A DNA stretch of 64,000 nt from Halogeometricum sp. S3BR5-2 (GTDB taxonomy: Archaea; Halobacteriota; Halobacteria; Halobacteriales; Haloferacaceae). Below, piece after piece: positions 1 to 8,734 of the stretch. The notes under the pieces were generated by a model. It was given only the letters and a program-made list of their open reading frames with translations, did not search any database and was not told the DNA's origin. Position 1 is the first letter of the stretch; every line of letters starts with the position of its first letter. The translations under genes were made by a program, and so were the position numbers. The stretch covers positions 1-64,000 of the forward strand of contig NZ_JAMQOQ010000009.1 in the NCBI RefSeq assembly GCF_031624635.1, read 5' to 3'.

Positions 1-443
1 CGCCGACAGCGACATCTTTCTCTTGATCCTCTCCGTGACTCCCTCATCAAGTCCGGGAACGGAACCGATTCGACACAGAACTCAAGCTTCAGAGGCGGTT
101 AGCTGAGGATGTTTCGTGAGGTACTGATCCTTACCCATACGACCTCTTGTATTGGTTCCACCAAAAATCCTCACGCAGAGGGCCAGTCGATCTAATCAAG
201 CAGAATGGGTATTTTGATCACCCGCTTCTATTCGTGAATCGCCTCGGGGTCAAGCCCCGGGGCATTCGCCTTGACCGCCTGTAAACCCGGAACGAGTACG
301 TGACCGCCGTCATCGGAGTGACGGGCCATGTCTGCTACGCTTCTTCGTGTCCCTGTTATCACATTTGCCAGCTTCGTTCCGCCTTGTAAATGCAATTGAG
401 CAAATATATGAAATATCTCTCTAGTCCTACCGGAGACACGGAA
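1..443. other. Stretch without a convincing gene; GC-rich hairpin
   Basis: I see no gene here. The one structure is a hairpin at 241-263, arms GCCTCGGGG and CCCCGGGGC around TCAAG, with one G-T wobble. Similar hairpins sit at the right ends of haloarchaeal IS1341/IS605-type (TnpB) elements, so this may be the end of an element lying to the left of the window. No transposase frame is visible to support this. Confidence 0.35.
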
Positions 444-849
444 TTACGCACTCGACTCGTTCGTGAGTGCGGTGGTAGTAACCTGGATTTCGATGGTCTC
501 ACCACCATAAATCGACGACTCGGGGCCGAAACACGGGTGACGGTATCTCGAGCTGGTGACTCACCAACGCAAATATGATACATTCCTACAGCCAAGACAC
601 TGGAGTTCGACCCGCCCTGTTCCGGAGCGACCACATCGGTCGTTGTACACCGGACCGGCAGAAGGAGCCATTCGATCCCACCGTCGTCCGCTTAGCGTAC
701 ATGAAGTTCCTCCTGGCGTGCGTCTGTAACTCGACGACCGCGTACGTAGACGTCCGGTTCCCCGTGTTCGGAACAGTGCCAGTGAGCGTAGTCCACTCGA
801 CGTCTTCATACACTTTGACGCGAGACTTGACGTTGACATAGTGCTAATC
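444..849 (-). pseudogene. Decayed 3' end of an aglB-type oligosaccharyltransferase gene
   Basis: Two overlapping minus-strand frames read like the C-terminal beta-rich domain of haloarchaeal AglB (STT3 family), which transfers lipid-linked glycan to asparagine on the outer face of the membrane. The first frame carries VKVYEDVEWTTLTGT and SNGSF. It is continued in a second frame by DVVAPEQGGSNSS, VLAVGMYHI and ARDTVTRVSAPSRRF, and a third frame would finish with ETIEIQVTTTALTNESSA and a stop at 444-446. So at least two frameshifts lie within 400 bases. A stop codon sits just before the first recognisable residues, and the whole membrane part and WWDYG catalytic region are missing. The family call is from remembered sequence character; the frameshifts are seen directly. 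Sequencing error cannot account for the missing 5' part. Confidence 0.55.
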
Positions 850-890
850 ACCGAAAACCCTGATACAGGAGGTGGCGAAAAAGGAAACAT

Positions 891-1940
891 ATGGCTGTCT
901 GGCTTTGGGTCGTGGTACTTATTGGAGCAGTGTGGCTGGCAGATTGGGGGGCAGATCACCTCGCTGATCCACTCCGGAAGATCCGTCGACAGTGGGGGGT
1001 TACCGGAACTGGTGGGGCGGCCCTCCTCGCCATCGTCACAGCGAGTCCAGAAGTCGCAATCAACACGACGAGTGCCCTTCGCGGCGTTGGTGGGATCGGT
1101 CTCGGGAACATGCTCGGCTCGAACATTGTCTCCTTCCCACTGATCTTTACCATTGCGTATCTGGCGTCGCGGCGAGAACTGACGGGCAATGGCGGGACGA
1201 CACAACGGGAGAGCGACGGGGAGTCACCGATCGACGGGGCAGAGACACACTCAGCGCATATACAGCAACGCTTACTCCGTTTAGATCGACGAAGTGTGAC
1301 GGTGTTGGTGCTCCCGTATCTCGGAATCCTCGGCCTTCTCGCACTGTTGACGATTCCGGAACAGTGGCAGGGACTGCAGCCGATCGATGGCGTCATCATG
1401 CTCGTTGCGTATGGTCTGTATCTCACGCAGGCAGTGTATCGAGGTCGTGAGGAGGGAGAATCGGTAGAGTGGTCGACGAAAGAGCTGGGTCTCGCGGTCG
1501 CTGGCGTCGGTGCGTTGGCAGTCGGGGCGTATTTCACGGTTCGCGCGACGGAGAGCCTGATTGCGGCGTTCGGCATCTCCGAAGTGATCGGGGGCCTGTT
1601 CATCACAGCGACGATGAGCACGGCACCGGAAGTCTTCAAGACGTGGCGAGTCGTGAAGAGCGGCCAGGTCACGGCTGGCACGACGAGTGTTGTCGCAGAC
1701 AACGCTGTGACAGTGACGATCGGCTTCCTCCCGCTGGCGCTCGTGACCCTGCCGATTCAAAATATGTTGCTGTTCTCGGTCAACCTGGCGTTCGTCGCAC
1801 TTATGCCAGCGGCGCTAGCGCTGCTCATACACTTCGGCTCTGACGACCACGGACTCAAGCGCTGGCAGGTGGGGGTCCTCGACTCTCTCTATCTGCTATA
1901 CCTCATCGTTATGGCGTTCGGCGTCCTCCAACTCCTCTGA
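891..1940 (+). CDS. Sodium/calcium exchanger family membrane protein (CaCA type)
   Basis: A membrane protein of 349 residues with about ten hydrophobic segments. It carries the two inverted alpha-repeats of the CaCA superfamily: ALLAIVTASPEVAINTTSA near residue 45 and ITATMSTAPEVFKTW near residue 240, each with the acidic residue after a proline that binds the cation. The repeats are separated by a hydrophilic loop (about residues 105-135). Known relatives exchange Ca2+ or another cation for Na+ or H+; the ion here is not predictable. The gene stands alone, 45 bases from the aglB remnant, and starts at an ATG with a purine-rich stretch (aaaaaggaaa) just upstream. Confidence 0.8.
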   Translation: MAVWLWVVVLIGAVWLADWGADHLADPLRKIRRQWGVTGTGGAALLAIVTASPEVAINTTSALRGVGGIGLGNMLGSNIVSFPLIFTIAYLASRRELTGNGGTTQRESDGESPIDGAETHSAHIQQRLLRLDRRSVTVLVLPYLGILGLLALLTIPEQWQGLQPIDGVIMLVAYGLYLTQAVYRGREEGESVEWSTKELGLAVAGVGALAVGAYFTVRATESLIAAFGISEVIGGLFITATMSTAPEVFKTWRVVKSGQVTAGTTSVVADNAVTVTIGFLPLALVTLPIQNMLLFSVNLAFVALMPAALALLIHFGSDDHGLKRWQVGVLDSLYLLYLIVMAFGVLQLL

Positions 1941-2181
1941 GTACCCCGTGAGTGTGGGGCACTTCTGCGAGTATTGCATTGAGAACCCGAAATTTGGCTC
2001 GGTAAGCCAACGTGACATCCCGCACCACAAATAAAGAAGGTATAATTTCAAGAGAGCATTCATTGTGACTGAGAATCCTTAGAGTCGTGTCCGTTCGCAG
2101 GTCTCCAATAATGCCGCTTATTGATATACACATGCGTATATGCTAAGGTAGTTAATATGAAACACCGGTTCCCAAAAGGGT

Positions 2182-2205
2182 TGTTACAATAGCTCTAATG
2201 TAATA
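2182..2205. promoter_or_regulatory. Palindrome TGTTACA n10 TGTAATA
   Basis: Inverted repeat with 7-base arms, one mismatch, and a 10-base spacer. The same arrangement recurs as a perfect copy 62 bases further on (2244-2267). Equal spacing in both copies suggests tandem operator sites for a dimeric regulator rather than a terminator. No convincing gene starts next to them. Confidence 0.4.
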
Positions 2206-2243
2206 TGGCTTCAGCTCCTGATGAGCGCCAATCTTTGCCGTGC

Positions 2244-2267
2244 TGTTACAACAGTGCTGCTGTAACA
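2244..2267. promoter_or_regulatory. Palindrome TGTTACA n10 TGTAACA
   Basis: Perfect 7-base inverted repeat with a 10-base spacer, the second of two copies. No regulator for this motif is recognisable in the window. Confidence 0.45.
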
Positions 2268-2552
2268 TCTGTCTCAGAAAACATCCAATTTCAACGTACA
2301 GGAAAGTTGTGCTGGCGCTTGCGGTCAACTGCCTCATTGGCGTCGTCCCAGAATCTTTGACCTAAGCACTGACGATACCACGTTAATCGCATCCAATCAG
2401 GTTCAGAGTTATCTTGCTCTTCTTAACCCAGAGGGCGCCTATATAGAATATCCAACTGTGAATTTCATAAGATCAATATCATATTCTCTATGTACACTTC
2501 AATTTGAATCAGCTACTGTGTAATGCTATCTCAGGTCAGGAACACAATCGAG

Positions 2553-3836
2553 TCATCCAGGTGTCCCAATACCGGATAGTGTCGAGTACAGGAGCCACAC
2601 GTTCAAAACGACGATGAGGCCGATAATAACCGCGAGCCCGTAGGTCGTCCTCGTCTTATTCGTGAAACTCCCCATAATGTCCTCTTGGTAGGTGAACCAG
2701 AGCAAGGGGATGAGGACGAACGGGAGTTCGAAGCTCAGCGCAACTTGGGAGGCCACAAGGACACTCGTCGGATCGAAGCCCGCCAGCACGATGGCGAGGC
2801 TCGGGACGAGCGTCACGGAGCGACGAATCCAGACATTCACGTTGAGGTCCAGAAATCCATCCATGACGGTCTGCCCGGCCATAGTTGCGACCAGTGATGA
2901 TGACAGTCCGGCCGCGATGAGCGCGATGCCGAAGGCGAAACTCGCATTCGTGCCAAAGACTCCTTGGAGTGTGACATACGCCTCGGTGAGTGTTTCAATA
3001 CCTGTCCCTTGAAGCGATGCAGCGGCGACAATAAGCATAGCAGCATTCACGAACATCGCGCCGAACAGTGCAAGCGTCGTGTCGATGCTTTCCAGTCGGA
3101 AGTGGCGCCGATGAACAGCTTCCGTATCCCCGTTAGCCTCGACTTGCTGTTGTCGACGATCCTGGACAAGTGTCGGATGCAGATATACGCTGTGAGGCAT
3201 GACCGTCGCACCGAGAATCCCGATCGCAATAAACAGCGCACTCGAGCTCGGGATCGACGGTGCTAGCCCGGCAGCAATTTCCCCGGCGGTTGGTTTCGCA
3301 AGTACCATCTGGAAGACGAATGCAAGCGAGATCACCCCGACGAGCGCCATGATCGTGAACTCGATCCACCGAAAGCCACGTCGATAGGCCGTACGAATAC
3401 CGAGCAAGGCGAACGAACTTATCCCGGCGAGGACCGCCCCGGCTGCTAGCGGGAGTTGGAAAACTAAGCTAAACCCAATCGCAGCACCGATGATCTCTGC
3501 CATATCGGTGGCGATCATCGCGAGTTCGGCTGCAGCCCAGAGCGGCCAGACGAGCGGTTTGGGCAACCGTTCACGGCAGAGCTGTGCGACGCCTTTCCCC
3601 GTTGCGATCCCAAGTTTCGCAGCAATGATTTGAATCCCAATGGCCATCAGGCTCGCAAGGACGATCACCCAGAGCAGGGCTGTCCCAAACTTCGCACCGC
3701 CGGAGATGTTCGTGGCCCAGTTCCCGGGATCCATATACGCGACACTAATGAGGAATCCCGGCCCGAGATAGTACAGGAGTTCTCGCAGTGACGGGCGACC
3801 TGTTGGGCCCGTCTCACCGTCTGAGTCCAGGGTCAC
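2553..3836 (-). CDS. mntH: NRAMP family manganese transporter
   Basis: A 427-residue NRAMP/MntH protein with about eleven transmembrane segments, importing Mn2+ (possibly other divalent metals) with protons. The metal-binding DPGN motif of TM1 is intact (SVAYMDPGNWATN, residues 33-45), and the TM6 motif reads ATVMPHSVYLHPTL near residue 210, keeping the MPH part. The acidic N-terminus before TM1 is typical of haloarchaea. It lies directly downstream of the DtxR/MntR-type repressor gene on the same strand. The 92-base gap contains two TTAG...CTAA palindromes, so repression by the neighbouring regulator when metal is plentiful is likely. ATG start at 3836. Confidence 0.9.
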   Translation of the reverse strand: MTLDSDGETGPTGRPSLRELLYYLGPGFLISVAYMDPGNWATNISGGAKFGTALLWVIVLASLMAIGIQIIAAKLGIATGKGVAQLCRERLPKPLVWPLWAAAELAMIATDMAEIIGAAIGFSLVFQLPLAAGAVLAGISSFALLGIRTAYRRGFRWIEFTIMALVGVISLAFVFQMVLAKPTAGEIAAGLAPSIPSSSALFIAIGILGATVMPHSVYLHPTLVQDRRQQQVEANGDTEAVHRRHFRLESIDTTLALFGAMFVNAAMLIVAAASLQGTGIETLTEAYVTLQGVFGTNASFAFGIALIAAGLSSSLVATMAGQTVMDGFLDLNVNVWIRRSVTLVPSLAIVLAGFDPTSVLVASQVALSFELPFVLIPLLWFTYQEDIMGSFTNKTRTTYGLAVIIGLIVVLNVWLLYSTLSGIGTPG

Positions 3837-3854
3837 ACGTTCTCTGAAAGACAG

Positions 3855-3906
3855 TTAGAATCGGCTAATAAAATAACTATCGAATCGAATTTTAGAATTA
3901 GTCTAA
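3855..3906 (-). promoter_or_regulatory. Two MntR/DtxR-type operator palindromes before mntH
   Basis: TTAG n6 CTAA at 3855-3868 and TTAGA n5 TCTAA at 3892-3906, between the repressor gene and mntH. The half-sites are the same as those in the perfect palindrome before the repressor gene itself. DtxR-family proteins bind such inverted repeats as metal-loaded dimers. Assignment to this regulator is inference from position and shared sequence. Confidence 0.6.
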
Positions 3907-3928
3907 TCTAACTCCGCTGGGATCTGGG

Positions 3929-4618
3929 TCACGGAACCGGCGTTGAAACTTCGTCGGTTTGATGGGCCCGAATAGAACGAGCAACGCCAGTCGGCAGGGA
4001 GACAGTCGTCTCGCAGGAGTGAGGTTGAACACTGATCATTCCGATGGGGGTGACCTCTTCGATGGTAACGCGCGTTCCGGGTTTGATTCCATGTGCTCCG
4101 AGATACCGGAGAATCTCGGGATCCTGATTCCGAACTCGCTGGATAATGACTGTTTCGTCCACGCTGAAGTTGATAAGCGCTGTCCCGGAAGGGTCTTCAA
4201 CAGGATCCAAGTCGGCACTTGGAATCGGGTCGCCATGGGGATCGACTTGCGGCTCGTCAAGCCGAGTGGCGAGACGATCGATAAACGTCTCGCTGACGTG
4301 ATGTTCCAGTCGGTCGGCCTCATCGTGAACTTCGGTCCAGTCGTAGCCGAGCTCTTCAGTGAGATAGGCCTCAAGTAAGCGGTGATGACGAATCACTTCC
4401 AGTGCGACGGATTCGCCTGTTGGGGTGAGTTCGACGCCCTGGTAAGGCTCATGGTTGGCCAAGTTTTTCTCGGCCAGCTTCTTCAGCATACTTGTCACGG
4501 TCGGCGGCTTGACATCCAGCTGCGTAGCGATGTCCGATGTTTTGACGTTCTCATCGGCTTCCGCGTGGAGGACATAGATCGCTTTGAGATAGTCTTCCAT
4601 GACGGCACTCAACATCAT
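3929..4618 (-). CDS. Metal-dependent transcriptional repressor, DtxR/MntR/SirR family
   Basis: A 229-residue three-domain regulator. Residues 1-65 form the winged helix (EDYLKAIYVLH, VTSMLKKLAEKNL). Residues 65-135 form the metal-binding dimerisation domain, with HHRLLEAYL, ELGYDWTEVHDEADRLEHHVSE and the conserved histidines and glutamates. The C-terminal 75 residues look like the SH3-like FeoA domain (IKPGTRVTIEEVTP). Located upstream of mntH on the same strand, which points to manganese control. A perfect palindrome in its own promoter suggests autoregulation. The Met-Met start at 4618 lies 9 bases from that palindrome; the second Met is an alternative start. Confidence 0.88.
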   Translation of the reverse strand: MMLSAVMEDYLKAIYVLHAEADENVKTSDIATQLDVKPPTVTSMLKKLAEKNLANHEPYQGVELTPTGESVALEVIRHHRLLEAYLTEELGYDWTEVHDEADRLEHHVSETFIDRLATRLDEPQVDPHGDPIPSADLDPVEDPSGTALINFSVDETVIIQRVRNQDPEILRYLGAHGIKPGTRVTIEEVTPIGMISVQPHSCETTVSLPTGVARSIRAHQTDEVSTPVP

Positions 4619-4626
4619 CGATAGAT

Positions 4627-4646
4627 GAATTAGAACTGCCTAATTC
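4627..4646 (-). promoter_or_regulatory. Perfect operator palindrome GAATTAG n6 CTAATTC
   Basis: Arms of 7 bases with no mismatch, immediately upstream of the DtxR-type repressor start. It contains the same TTAG n6 CTAA core as the site before mntH. Best read as an autoregulatory operator. Confidence 0.65.
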
Positions 4647-4810
4647 TTATATTTGTCTACCGAGAACCCATCCCCACTACGATACTCATATGGACCACTC
4701 TGAGTCAAATCCCGAATCGCTTGACCTGTTCGCGTGTAGAGGGTAATACTGGGTGTGCTCCCAGTCGTCGCACCAAAAAACCGGTAATGCAGCGGCGCTG
4801 AATGACATTT

Positions 4811-5383
4811 ATGGAGCTTGGTGACTACGTATTTGATACTCAGGACGATGACCCGGATGTTGCCATCGTTGTACGCGTCCCTGAGGAGGAGACCATCGCA
4901 GACTGGACGTATGAAAGGAATGGGAAGGAGATCTCGACAACGGACGAGAACCCTGACTACTCGGCGGATGCCCAACTAGTGAATGTCACCTTTGTTAGGG
5001 ATCTAGAGAATGAGTGGCCAGAATGGAAGGACGTTGCACCGGCTGAGTTCTGGGATGGGGTATGCGACCGCAGCATACCTGTATATGGATTTCCTGAAGG
5101 GCGGTTGGGGTACGTCAAGCCGCCGGCAACGCTGGAAGAGGCGATAGAACAGATTCAAGGAAATGTTGATGTATTAGAATGGCGATTTTCCGAACAGTAT
5201 CTCCATATCGAGAAGATGAATGAAACGTATGCAATCAGACCGGATGGAAGTGTTTCCGGCAACGGGATCTACGCCGATTATCTCGAAGAGGTGGTCGCAA
5301 ATCCGAGCGAGGAACCAACATACAAGTACCAGACATGGCCCATCAAGTCGGTACGTGGAAGCGGGAAAGCGTTGGATCCATAA
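4811..5383 (+). CDS. Acidic hypothetical protein
   Basis: About 190 residues, soluble, no signal or membrane segment. Notable stretches are MELGDYVFDTQDDDPDVAIVV at the N-terminus and TLEEAIEQIQGNVDVLEWRF in the middle. It looks like a conserved haloarchaeal protein of unknown function; I do not recognise a domain. The start at 4811 is preferred because MELGDY begins the ordered-looking sequence; an in-frame ATG at 4802 would add three residues. Acidic composition and codon use fit a real gene. No operon partner. Confidence 0.65.
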   Translation: MELGDYVFDTQDDDPDVAIVVRVPEEETIADWTYERNGKEISTTDENPDYSADAQLVNVTFVRDLENEWPEWKDVAPAEFWDGVCDRSIPVYGFPEGRLGYVKPPATLEEAIEQIQGNVDVLEWRFSEQYLHIEKMNETYAIRPDGSVSGNGIYADYLEEVVANPSEEPTYKYQTWPIKSVRGSGKALDP

Positions 5384-5620
5384 TCGAGTAGGGAGATAGC
5401 CGTCAGCGAACATTTTCGAATCCTCATTGGGAATGACTCGGACGAAACCTACTTGGGGGCATTTCAACATTTCGTAATTTCGGAAAGATAATGATCGTAG
5501 AAAGACAATCAGTAAGGAGATCTCCGCAAATCGCTATCAATAGGTGTTTGCTCTTCGAATCGGACCCCTCGAACGGATGTGAGTCGGCAACAATATTACC
5601 ATCAGCCACCAAGTAATAAT

Positions 5621-5842
5621 ATGACGCTCCGGGAATCTATTAACCGCGAAGAGCTACTTACACTTTCACTGAGTATTTTCTTCGTTTTTATGGGTATAGC
5701 GACGCTTGCCGGGCTTCCAAGGGCATGGGAGTATGTTGGTGGGTGGGAGATTATCATACCTCGATTTGCTGCGGCAGTCTTTCTCCTAGCGATCGGGATT
5801 GGCGCTGGATGGAATTCATTACGCGGGGGAAAGACATCATAG
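5621..5842 (+). CDS. Small two-helix membrane protein
   Basis: A 73-residue protein with an acidic N-terminus (TLRESINREELLTLSLS) and two hydrophobic helices (about residues 17-38 and 47-66), ending GWNSLRGGKTS. Unknown function. The start at 5621 is chosen over the earlier in-frame ATG at 5579 because the extra residues (SRQQYYHQPPSNN) look non-coding. Short and without a recognised family, so moderate confidence. Confidence 0.5.
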   Translation: MTLRESINREELLTLSLSIFFVFMGIATLAGLPRAWEYVGGWEIIIPRFAAAVFLLAIGIGAGWNSLRGGKTS

Positions 5843-6106
5843 AAAACTGAAAGAGATTTCGTAACTCATCCTAGCGTGGAGTCGGTGCCACATTTTCGAA
5901 ACGCTCTTCGGTAGGAGATTGTTGATACTGCTGAGTGGTCACTACGAAGTCAAAGAGGACAAGAGCACCGCGTCAGCGGTGTCCGACACGAATGATTCCG
6001 CTCAATGTATTTGGCTCGGAATCGGTCGTGTTCGTTTCTTCAGTAGCTTTTCTGTGGTGGCGACCGACAGTAACTGGATGATGGTCTCGCTAGAAACCAC
6101 CGGTCA

Positions 6107-8365
6107 CTAGCCCCGTTTTGAGATGCGTTGTGGCACCCGGTAGATAGTCACAGCATTATTCTGGAACACAACTGATAACTCGGAGTGACTCGCAAAATCA
6201 TCCAATTCGTACAGTGCGCGTTCGTTCGGTCCGACGTAAATATAGCGGACATCATACCGGGCGAGAAGCGAGTGTCGTTTTTCCCACGACCCCGTATAGA
6301 TCGTGCGTACATCGTCGACACGACGGCGATACGTCTGCCGGCCGCGATAGCCGACTTCGTGACTCCAACCGGCAACTGTTGGGACGCCAGTAAAACTCGA
6401 TGGGGCGTTCGCCCATCGATACGGTTGGACGCTATCGATAGAATTACACCAACAAGCCGGTGCCGTGACGATATTCGGCTGTCCCGACCTAGTAGCGAGA
6501 AACTGGATTGCGGCCCATTCCTCCGGATGCTGTTCTTGTGCCCACGTCGTCGCATCGAGGGTTGGCTCATCGATCTGTTCGAAATGAGCTCCCAGCGCGA
6601 TTACTCCGTACAACGAGACGGCAATCAGAAGAACAACACCCACCACCGTAATTGTGACTCGTCGCACATCCCATCTCTGCCATTGTGATAGGCGTACTGG
6701 AAGCAACTGTTCGAAGGCAACAGCCGCTCCCGTTCCCCAGAGAATCCAGACTTGCATGTAGGTCTTGAACACTGTGTTCATCCGCCCAGGCCCCGCTTGC
6801 GCATCCAGATACACGAACTCGACGAGCAGCACTAATCCTGCCCCCGCGAGGAACAGAACCGTCTCGAAGCTGCTGACCCGTTCGTGGCGGAGGAGGAACC
6901 ACGCAAAAACCACCAACGGCAGCACGAGGATAACAGCCGGAGTCTGGCTGATGACACCGACAACGATGGCACCAATGAGAGCACCACCGAGCAACAGTCG
7001 ATCGGTATGCGTATTCCGTATTCGAGAGCCGAAGAAGAGTCCGAAGACGAGCAACACCCACCCGTGGATGAGAATGAGTCCTATGAGACTGCTCTGATCC
7101 GGGAAAACGCCGATCGTCCGGGCACTTCCGCCAGTCGCTGGACCGAGAAAGAACGGGCCAGTCCAGAGAATCCCCAAGCACGCTACCAGGATTGCGAGAC
7201 CCGCGCTGACCCCCAGTCGGAGGACCGTTCCCTGTTCGTCCGCCTTGGCTGGGATAGATGGGCGGATTGTACTCGGGAGAAGAGACCGGGGAGACGCAGG
7301 AGCGAAGGCTATCGAAAGCCAAGTTACTCCGATCGCGGTTGGAAAACTCCACGTGTTGATAACCGCGATGAAACCGGCTACAGGTGGAATTGCCCCAACA
7401 ACAAGAAGACGACGTCGACCCACGGCATCGGTGGGGGTCTGGTAATAGGCATAGGCGATAGCCGTAGCGAGAAGGAGGAACGGCGTGCTGAGCATATGCG
7501 CATGTAGATCACCGTTCAGCCAGGCAAACAGCGGAAATTCATTGATTGTGCCGTCGATGACTCGACTCGCCGTCCAGTACGAGAACGCATCGCGGGAGAG
7601 AATGGGAGATGCGTCGAGTGCGGTCGTAGCGGCGACCGTCTCAGCGATTGAAGTCGCAATTCCGTTCGGAAGGGACCACAAGATGGCCGCCATGGGTGTC
7701 ACGAGATTGGAAGCGAAGGCAACGAAAAACGCGGCCAGTACACCAGCTACGCGATACGACCCACCACGTGACTGCGCGATCGACCCCGCAAGGTCATATA
7801 CAGTCGTCACCAGCATCCCATAGAAACTGGCGAATGCGAGGTTGTATGCATACTTTGCTGGCGTTCCGGAGAGAATAGCGAGAATCGCCGAAATTAGCTG
7901 GCCTCCGTAATAGTATTGGACTGAATTGCCTGCGAACCAGAAGTCCTCGGGCGGGAGTTGGTCGGCGCGGAGAACCGTCTTAAGCAGGCCGTAATCGAGA
8001 AATTTCTCACCGCCAGCCGGGAGGATCGATGGATCGACAACGCGAATCCCGACTACCAAGATGAACCCAAGCGAGAACACGGCAGACGCCTCAACGAACC
8101 GACGTAGTGGTACCCGAGGACCACGCCAAGCCGTCCACAAAGAGAGGGTCCCGAGAGAGATGAGGCCAACCACGAGGGCTGGCGGGCCAAACCACAGCTG
8201 TCCGACCCAATACGCCGGGAGAACGAACGTGATGAGCGCAGTAGGGAGCGCGAGACCCATACCTCGATCAGGTATCGAGGTGAAGAGAGTTGCTGCGATG
8301 GGAACGCCTGCAGTGGCGAGAGCAAGCATGATCAGCCACCAAATGAAGATCGTACCGTATTCCAT
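6107..8365 (-). CDS. DUF2298 (YYY-type) polytopic membrane protein
   Basis: About 752 residues with a dozen or more membrane segments. It contains the tyrosine run that names the family (NSVQYYYGGQL, about residue 150), preceded by the conserved PPEDFWFAG, and the soluble loops seen in the family (GDLHAHMLSTPFLLL, TVFKTYMQVW). The architecture resembles GT-C glycosyltransferases, so a role in extracytoplasmic glycan transfer is plausible but unproven. The C-terminal 150 residues form an extracellular domain (TAPACWCNSID, WSHEVGYRGRQTYRRRVDDV). The ATG at 8365 is preferred to the TTG at 8374. It is the last gene of a minus-strand set with two arylsulfotransferase-like genes. Confidence 0.8.
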   Translation of the reverse strand: MEYGTIFIWWLIMLALATAGVPIAATLFTSIPDRGMGLALPTALITFVLPAYWVGQLWFGPPALVVGLISLGTLSLWTAWRGPRVPLRRFVEASAVFSLGFILVVGIRVVDPSILPAGGEKFLDYGLLKTVLRADQLPPEDFWFAGNSVQYYYGGQLISAILAILSGTPAKYAYNLAFASFYGMLVTTVYDLAGSIAQSRGGSYRVAGVLAAFFVAFASNLVTPMAAILWSLPNGIATSIAETVAATTALDASPILSRDAFSYWTASRVIDGTINEFPLFAWLNGDLHAHMLSTPFLLLATAIAYAYYQTPTDAVGRRRLLVVGAIPPVAGFIAVINTWSFPTAIGVTWLSIAFAPASPRSLLPSTIRPSIPAKADEQGTVLRLGVSAGLAILVACLGILWTGPFFLGPATGGSARTIGVFPDQSSLIGLILIHGWVLLVFGLFFGSRIRNTHTDRLLLGGALIGAIVVGVISQTPAVILVLPLVVFAWFLLRHERVSSFETVLFLAGAGLVLLVEFVYLDAQAGPGRMNTVFKTYMQVWILWGTGAAVAFEQLLPVRLSQWQRWDVRRVTITVVGVVLLIAVSLYGVIALGAHFEQIDEPTLDATTWAQEQHPEEWAAIQFLATRSGQPNIVTAPACWCNSIDSVQPYRWANAPSSFTGVPTVAGWSHEVGYRGRQTYRRRVDDVRTIYTGSWEKRHSLLARYDVRYIYVGPNERALYELDDFASHSELSVVFQNNAVTIYRVPQRISKRG

Positions 8366-8734
8366 GGCTAACAAGAAACACTCCCCGGGCTGACGCTTCT
8401 AGAACAACTACCCGTCGCAATCAGGATACGATCAGGGTGAGTGTCTTTTCGAAGAACGATGATCGTCTCAATCTGGCCAAGTCTATTCGGAAAATATTTA
8501 TTGCTCACAGAGTCCAACCAATTAGATGGACCACCGGCCTGTACCATGTACCCATGATTCGCGATCGGCCCATCCAGACGGTGGTCCACACTTAATCTCA
8601 CGTGTCCGCTAGCTTCGGCTGTCCTCGGGTACCCGTTAGATATTACAGATGTCCTCGTGGTCATCATCCTGATAACTTCGTTACTGTTTGAGATACACAT
8701 CGATTTGAGGGTGAGAGCTATGTTCTCAGTACAG
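8366..8734. other. Promoter region of the DUF2298 gene
   Basis: About 370 bases without a gene between two minus-strand genes. AT-rich stretches such as ggaaaatatttattgc near 8490 could hold a promoter for the DUF2298 gene, which would then be transcribed separately from the sulfotransferase-like gene upstream. No clear palindrome seen. Confidence 0.35.

Larger units (their letters stand above)
1941..2552. other. 610-base intergenic region
   Basis: No convincing gene. A 61-codon minus-strand frame at 2152-2337 has no recognisable character. The stretch is AT-richer than its flanks and contains the two TGTTACA-type palindromes annotated separately. The right part is the downstream region of mntH. 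Confidence 0.5.

Noticed and set aside
956-1702. Long minus-strand open frame opposite the CaCA exchanger
   Set aside because: Residue composition is that of an antisense frame of a GC-rich gene (rich in Arg, Ser, Pro, Thr); the plus frame has clear transporter motifs.
5919-6110. 63-codon plus-strand frame before the DUF2298 gene
   Set aside because: No membrane or domain character, atypical start and lack of acidic bias; too weak for a gene call.
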